NCBI GenBank assembly: GCA_964569865.1
Contig: CAZMVQ010000093.1
Coordinates: 1-8,618, forward strand
Reading direction: 5' to 3'
Length of the DNA stretch: 8,618 bases
Origin: DROE01 sp964569865
Lineage (GTDB): Bacteria > Pseudomonadota > Alphaproteobacteria > Rhizobiales > Devosiaceae
A program made the translations under genes and the position numbers. The notes beneath the pieces were generated by a model. The model did no database searches. It saw nothing but the letters and a program-made list of their open reading frames with translations, and was not told where the DNA came from. How positions within the stretch are numbered: the first letter of the stretch is position 1; every line of letters begins with the position of its first letter. This document shows, piece by piece, positions 6,149 through 8,618 of this stretch.

Positions 6149-6601
6149 TTATTGTGCACTAACCAGCGGATGTACCATTTTATCGCCGACCCTCAGCCCG
6201 ATCTCGGCAGAGCGACCGCCGGGAATTTCTAAAACAAAACGCACCGGAAACCCGGACGGAATTGAAGTTTCGTCTTGGGGCCGGGCGTTTGCATGAATAC
6301 TCATCACCGTTCCATCAGCGGCAATAAATATCATATCCAGTGGAATAAAAGTATTGCGCATCCAAAAACTTACTTCGCGCTCTTCCTGAAAATCAAACAA
6401 CATTCCCGCATTGGAGGCAAGCTCGTTTCTAAACATCAGCCCATCAGCGCGGGTTTTAAGGGTGTCGGCCAATTCAATCTCAAAGGTAAAATCGCCACCG
6501 GCAGTTTTTAATATTGCATTGGGCTGATTGGCGCAGGCCGCTACGACTAACAACAGGCCAAATGAGGCAAGCAAACGCACAAAGCGCAGTTTTGAAATCA
6601 T
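6149..6601 (-). CDS. DUF192 domain lipoprotein
   Basis: This protein of 150 residues starts with a lipoprotein signal peptide: positive K4, R6 and R9, a hydrophobic stretch 10-22, and lipobox VAAC with C23 as the lipidated residue. The DUF192 domain fills the rest, with RADGLMFR (51-58), GMLFDF (66-71), FWMRNTFIPLDM (79-90) and VLEIPGG (123-129). The family's biochemical role is unknown; this copy should be anchored in the inner or outer membrane facing the periplasm. The frame is open upstream to a GTG at 6676 and an ATG at 6673, which would overlap the cold-shock gene by 20 bases or fewer. I prefer 6601, since only it places the signal peptide at the N-terminus, although its ribosome site is poor. 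It lies 52 bases downstream of the cold-shock gene, a pairing seen in other alphaproteobacteria. Confidence 0.85.
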   Translation of the reverse strand: MISKLRFVRLLASFGLLLVVAACANQPNAILKTAGGDFTFEIELADTLKTRADGLMFRNELASNAGMLFDFQEEREVSFWMRNTFIPLDMIFIAADGTVMSIHANARPQDETSIPSGFPVRFVLEIPGGRSAEIGLRVGDKMVHPLVSAQ

Positions 6602-6653
6602 CCAGCATCTGCCGGATTCCAAAACCCTTCTCAAATTAAAAAGCCCGCTAAAG

Positions 6654-7334
6654 CTAGTGAGAAGCTGGCGCATCACCCCAGTCCTCCGGACGAATTTCAG
6701 CCACCATCAGGCCTTTTGGCCCCTCGCCATATCGAACCAGAACAAACTGGCCCGGGCGCAGTTCGGCAAAACCAAACCGGCGCAAGGTTTCCATGTGAAT
6801 AAAAATATCCGGGTGCCCCTCCCCGGCGGACAAAAATCCAAAACCGCGAACCCTGTTAAACCATTTTACCTGTAATTTTACCAGCGCCCCGGAACTCTCT
6901 ACAGTTACGTGGGTGCGTGGCTCGCCCCTTTGAGAGGGGTGACGGGCCACACTATCGTCCATTGAAAGAATACGAAATGCCTGAAGGCCACCGGGGCGCA
7001 TCAATGCCTCGCATACTATTCTAGCCCCTTCATAGGCGGTTTGAAAACCATCGCGGCGCAAACATGTAACATGCAGCAAAACGTCAGCCGTGCCATTGTC
7101 CGGTACTATAAAGCCAAATCCCTTGGACACATCGAACCATTTTATGGTTCCTGAAATTTCAAATGCATCAAGTTCGTCCTGTGCGATATCAAAACCGGTC
7201 TCGCTGCCATGCACCAAACTCTCGCTTGCCGCATCGCCACTCGCTTTTTGACCATCAGCCACCTCGTCAGCAGCATTGTCGCCAACGTCAAAAAAATCAG
7301 GCCGTTGGTCTTCAGGTGAATTACCTGCCCCCAT
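6654..7334 (-). CDS. Cold-shock protein with two CSD domains
   Basis: This 226-residue protein has two cold-shock (OB-fold, single-stranded nucleic acid binding) domains. The first spans about 61-126, with GTIKWFD (62-68), RNP1 KGFGFI (71-76) and RNP2 VLLHV (85-89). The second spans about 152-216, with VKWFN (156-160), RNP1 RGFGFL (163-168) and RNP2 IFIHM (177-181). Residues 1-60 are acidic and probably disordered; 127-150 form a basic-polar linker. The usual bacterial Csp is one domain of about 70 residues; double-CSD proteins of this size are typical of alphaproteobacteria. It likely acts as a cytoplasmic RNA chaperone. The start at 7334 is the only ATG after an in-frame stop at 7352-7350; the upstream AAGG is distant, so initiation looks weak. 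The DUF192 gene follows in the same direction. Confidence 0.9.
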   Translation of the reverse strand: MGAGNSPEDQRPDFFDVGDNAADEVADGQKASGDAASESLVHGSETGFDIAQDELDAFEISGTIKWFDVSKGFGFIVPDNGTADVLLHVTCLRRDGFQTAYEGARIVCEALMRPGGLQAFRILSMDDSVARHPSQRGEPRTHVTVESSGALVKLQVKWFNRVRGFGFLSAGEGHPDIFIHMETLRRFGFAELRPGQFVLVRYGEGPKGLMVAEIRPEDWGDAPASH

Positions 7335-7360
7335 AATACTAACGCCTTTTCATACTCATT

Positions 7361-7387
7361 CCGCCGCAGGCCGTTTGCCGCAGGCGG
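7361..7387. repeat. GC-rich direct repeat and imperfect hairpin in the cold-shock gene leader
   Basis: GCCGCAGGC is repeated exactly at 7363-7371 and 7377-7385. The outer bases CCGCC (7361-7365) and GGCGG (7383-7387) pair, as do the inner GGC (7369-7371) and GCC (7377-7379), giving a two-part stem with an unpaired 3+3 internal loop and a 5-base terminal loop. It lies 26-53 bases upstream of the cold-shock start codon, within AT-rich surroundings. It could fold in the mRNA leader. No T-run follows, so it is not an obvious terminator. Confidence 0.45.
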
Positions 7388-7413
7388 TATCTACTCAAAC
7401 CACTTGTTTCACT

Positions 7414-7442
7414 TTGACCGATTCACCAACAAAAGTTAAGAT
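7414..7442 (+). promoter_or_regulatory. Candidate sigma-70 promoter of gloA
   Basis: TTGACC (7414-7419, five of six consensus bases) and TAAGAT (7437-7442, four of six) are separated by 17 bases. A start near 7449 would leave about 125 bases of untranslated leader before gloA. The rest of 7335-7573, the divergent region between the cold-shock gene and gloA, holds the GC-rich repeat and the minus-strand TATAAT, and otherwise nothing I can name. Confidence 0.35.
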
Positions 7443-7512
7443 AGATAAACAATTTTGTTACCGGTTTTGCCCTCAACCAAAAGAAAGCAGAACAAACAAA
7501 TTAACAAAAGCA

Positions 7513-7518
7513 ATTATA
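7513..7518 (-). promoter_or_regulatory. Candidate -10 element for the cold-shock gene, implying a leader of about 170 bases
   Basis: On the minus strand a perfect TATAAT sits at 7518-7513. No good -35 hexamer lies 16-18 bases upstream (TTGAAT is 20 bases away). If used, transcription would start near 7506 and give a 5' leader of roughly 170 bases containing the GC-rich repeat at 7361-7387. Long structured leaders are characteristic of cold-shock mRNAs such as E. coli cspA. Confidence 0.33.
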
Positions 7519-7573
7519 CCCCTGAAAAACAATCAATTATTCAAACAACCTTCAAACCAAAAGATCTGTTATT

Positions 7574-8005
7574 ATGAAATTTTTGCACACAATGATCCGA
7601 ATTGGCAACATAGATCAGAGTTTGGACTTTTATTGCAAGGGTCTTGGGCTGGTGGAAAAACGGCGCAAAGAAGTTAAAAAGGGACGATTCACACTGATTT
7701 TTCTTGCCGCGCCCCTTGCTGCTCCCAATGGTAATAGTGCTGAAATTGAACTTACTTACAATTGGGATCCTGAAAACTATTCTGGTGGTCGCAATTTCGG
7801 TCATTTGGCCTTTGAAGTGGAAAACATCTATCAGACCTGCCAACATTTGCGAGAAATGGGAATAATTATAAACCGCCCCCCAAGAGATGGGCATATGGCC
7901 TTTGTACGCTCACCTGACGGGATTTCCATCGAAATCCTTCAAGGTGGTGATGTTTTGCCACCCGCTGAGCCCTGGCTTTCCATGAAAAACATTGGCGAGT
8001 GGTAA
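7574..8005 (+). CDS. gloA: Lactoylglutathione lyase (glyoxalase I)
   Basis: This 143-residue protein is of the vicinal-oxygen-chelate superfamily. It converts the hemithioacetal of methylglyoxal and glutathione to S-lactoylglutathione, the first step of cytoplasmic methylglyoxal detoxification. All four expected metal ligands are visible: H5 (MKFLH), E59 (AEIELTYNW), H77 (NFGHLAFEV) and E120 (PDGISIEIL). The two beta-alpha-beta-beta-beta modules span about 1-60 and 73-122. The segment IDQSLDFYCKGLGL (13-26) is typical of the family. Length is slightly over the 135 residues of E. coli GloA because of a C-terminal tail, PPAEPWLSMKN, that resembles other alphaproteobacterial copies. The residues seen do not tell Ni from Zn preference. 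It is a single gene, divergent from the cold-shock gene; the ribosome site is weak (AAAGAT). Confidence 0.93.
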   Translation: MKFLHTMIRIGNIDQSLDFYCKGLGLVEKRRKEVKKGRFTLIFLAAPLAAPNGNSAEIELTYNWDPENYSGGRNFGHLAFEVENIYQTCQHLREMGIIINRPPRDGHMAFVRSPDGISIEILQGGDVLPPAEPWLSMKNIGEW

Positions 8006-8143
8006 AACGAAACCAATTTGACAATCCCACCCACAATGCCTGTTTGTTAATCAAAAATTGACCCTGCCGGTTAGCCAAAGATTAGCGCTCTTCGGGGTAT
8101 TTTAGCTGCTCAATTCACCAGTGATTAACTTGTTTGAGCCGCC

Positions 8144-8593
8144 ATGAGATCAATATTGCAACTTATTGCCTTCTCCCTGACCTTGTCGGCGTGTGTGCCC
8201 TTGGCAATGTTTGCATCACCCGATCGCAATTATCGCACCAGCCTTGGGGTGCAAGTGGCCAGCGGAAATGTGAATACAATTTGCATTTCGCCAGCCTTGC
8301 GTTTGGCAATCTGGGAATTTGAAGGCCGTTTTCGTAAAAAAATCGTCATGACTTCCGGCTTTCGCACTCCATGGTATAACGCTTCGGTTGGTGGCGCTGC
8401 CAAATCACTACATATGACCTGCTCAGCGGCTGATTTTTTTATTCCCGGCGTGTCAAAATCGGAATTGATCGCATTTGCAAAAACCATTCGCGGCGTTGGC
8501 GGGCTTGGCTGCTATTATGGGCGCAATTATATTCATATTGATATGAGAGAAAGACCAAGAGGCTATAGCGGCCCTGTAACTTGGCAATGTTAG
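8144..8593 (+). CDS. Putative M15-type (YcbK-like) peptidase lipoprotein
   Basis: This 149-residue protein has a lipoprotein signal peptide (hydrophobic stretch 4-16, lipobox LSAC, C17 lipidated). It is followed by a Peptidase_M15_3/YcbK-like domain, related to D,D-carboxypeptidases acting on peptidoglycan peptides. The zinc site is intact: H90 in SLHM, D97 in SAAD and H131 in YIHID, with D133 beside it. Other family marks are TSGFRTPWYN (70-79), VGGAAKS (82-88), the GVGGLGCYYG turn (117-126) and a closing W147. Unusually, the mature part has four cysteines (C47, C93, C123, C149), one of them between the zinc ligands H90 and D97, where a Gly or Lys is common; periplasmic disulfides are possible. 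The ATG has no strong ribosome site. It lies 138 bases after gloA; that gap (8006-8143) has a TTGACA at 8018-8023 without a good -10, and no clear terminator. Confidence 0.82.
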   Translation: MRSILQLIAFSLTLSACVPLAMFASPDRNYRTSLGVQVASGNVNTICISPALRLAIWEFEGRFRKKIVMTSGFRTPWYNASVGGAAKSLHMTCSAADFFIPGVSKSELIAFAKTIRGVGGLGCYYGRNYIHIDMRERPRGYSGPVTWQC

Positions 8594-8618
8594 AAGAAAC
8601 GGCAATGCTAGAAGATTC
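8583..8618 (+). repeat. 18-bp tandem duplication across the peptidase stop codon
   Basis: Two adjacent 18-base units, 8583-8600 and 8601-8618, match at 15 of 18 positions; the first 15 bases (GGCAATGTTAGAAGA and GGCAATGCTAGAAGA) differ at one. Because the unit is a multiple of three, the second copy repeats the codons for Gln-Cys-stop in frame after the first stop. In another frame, ATG at 8587 and at 8605 opens a reading frame (MLEETAMLED) to the window edge, which might be the start of the next gene; too little is visible to tell. Confidence 0.6.

Noticed and set aside
6602..6676. GTG (6676) or ATG (6673) as the start of the DUF192 gene
   Set aside because: It would bury the lipoprotein signal peptide behind about 25 extra residues; 6601 puts it at the N-terminus. 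The weak ribosome site at 6601 leaves some doubt.

Overview
The window looks like a chromosomal segment of an alphaproteobacterium, probably marine or otherwise aquatic. This rests on the gene content: a complete beta-hydroxyaspartate cycle (BHAC) operon, a cold-shock protein with two CSD domains followed by a DUF192 lipoprotein gene, and an alphaproteobacterial-style glyoxalase I. Base composition is moderate, with very AT-rich intergenic stretches. I cannot place the organism to genus.

Positions 1-4537 (minus strand) hold one co-directional block, in transcription order bhcA, bhcB, bhcC, bhcD, then the first 36 codons of a glcD-like glycolate oxidase gene that runs off the left edge. bhcR, an IclR-type regulator, is divergent at 4755-5585, separated from bhcA by a 217-bp control region (20 G/C in the 100 bases 4601-4700). 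Together these encode assimilation of C2 compounds: glycolate oxidase would make glyoxylate. BhcA moves the amino group of aspartate onto glyoxylate, giving glycine and oxaloacetate. BhcC condenses glycine with a second glyoxylate to beta-hydroxyaspartate, BhcB dehydrates this to iminosuccinate, and BhcD reduces iminosuccinate back to aspartate. The net result is two glyoxylate to one oxaloacetate without loss of CO2. The cycle itself is known (Paracoccus denitrificans). What deserves a second look is the adjoining glcD, the repeats in the control region, and the matching architecture of two operon junctions.

Positions 5586-8618 are ordinary accessory and housekeeping sequence. They contain a 137-residue coiled-coil protein of unknown function (plus strand), a cold-shock protein and DUF192 lipoprotein pair (minus strand), then gloA and an M15-type peptidase lipoprotein (plus strand). 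A 239-bp divergent region between the cold-shock gene and gloA carries candidate promoters and a GC-rich repeat in the probable long leader of the cold-shock mRNA. The window ends in an 18-bp tandem duplication that straddles the stop codon of the peptidase gene.

No tRNA, rRNA, CRISPR array, insertion sequence or phage gene was seen. No gene-free stretch exceeds 300 bases.
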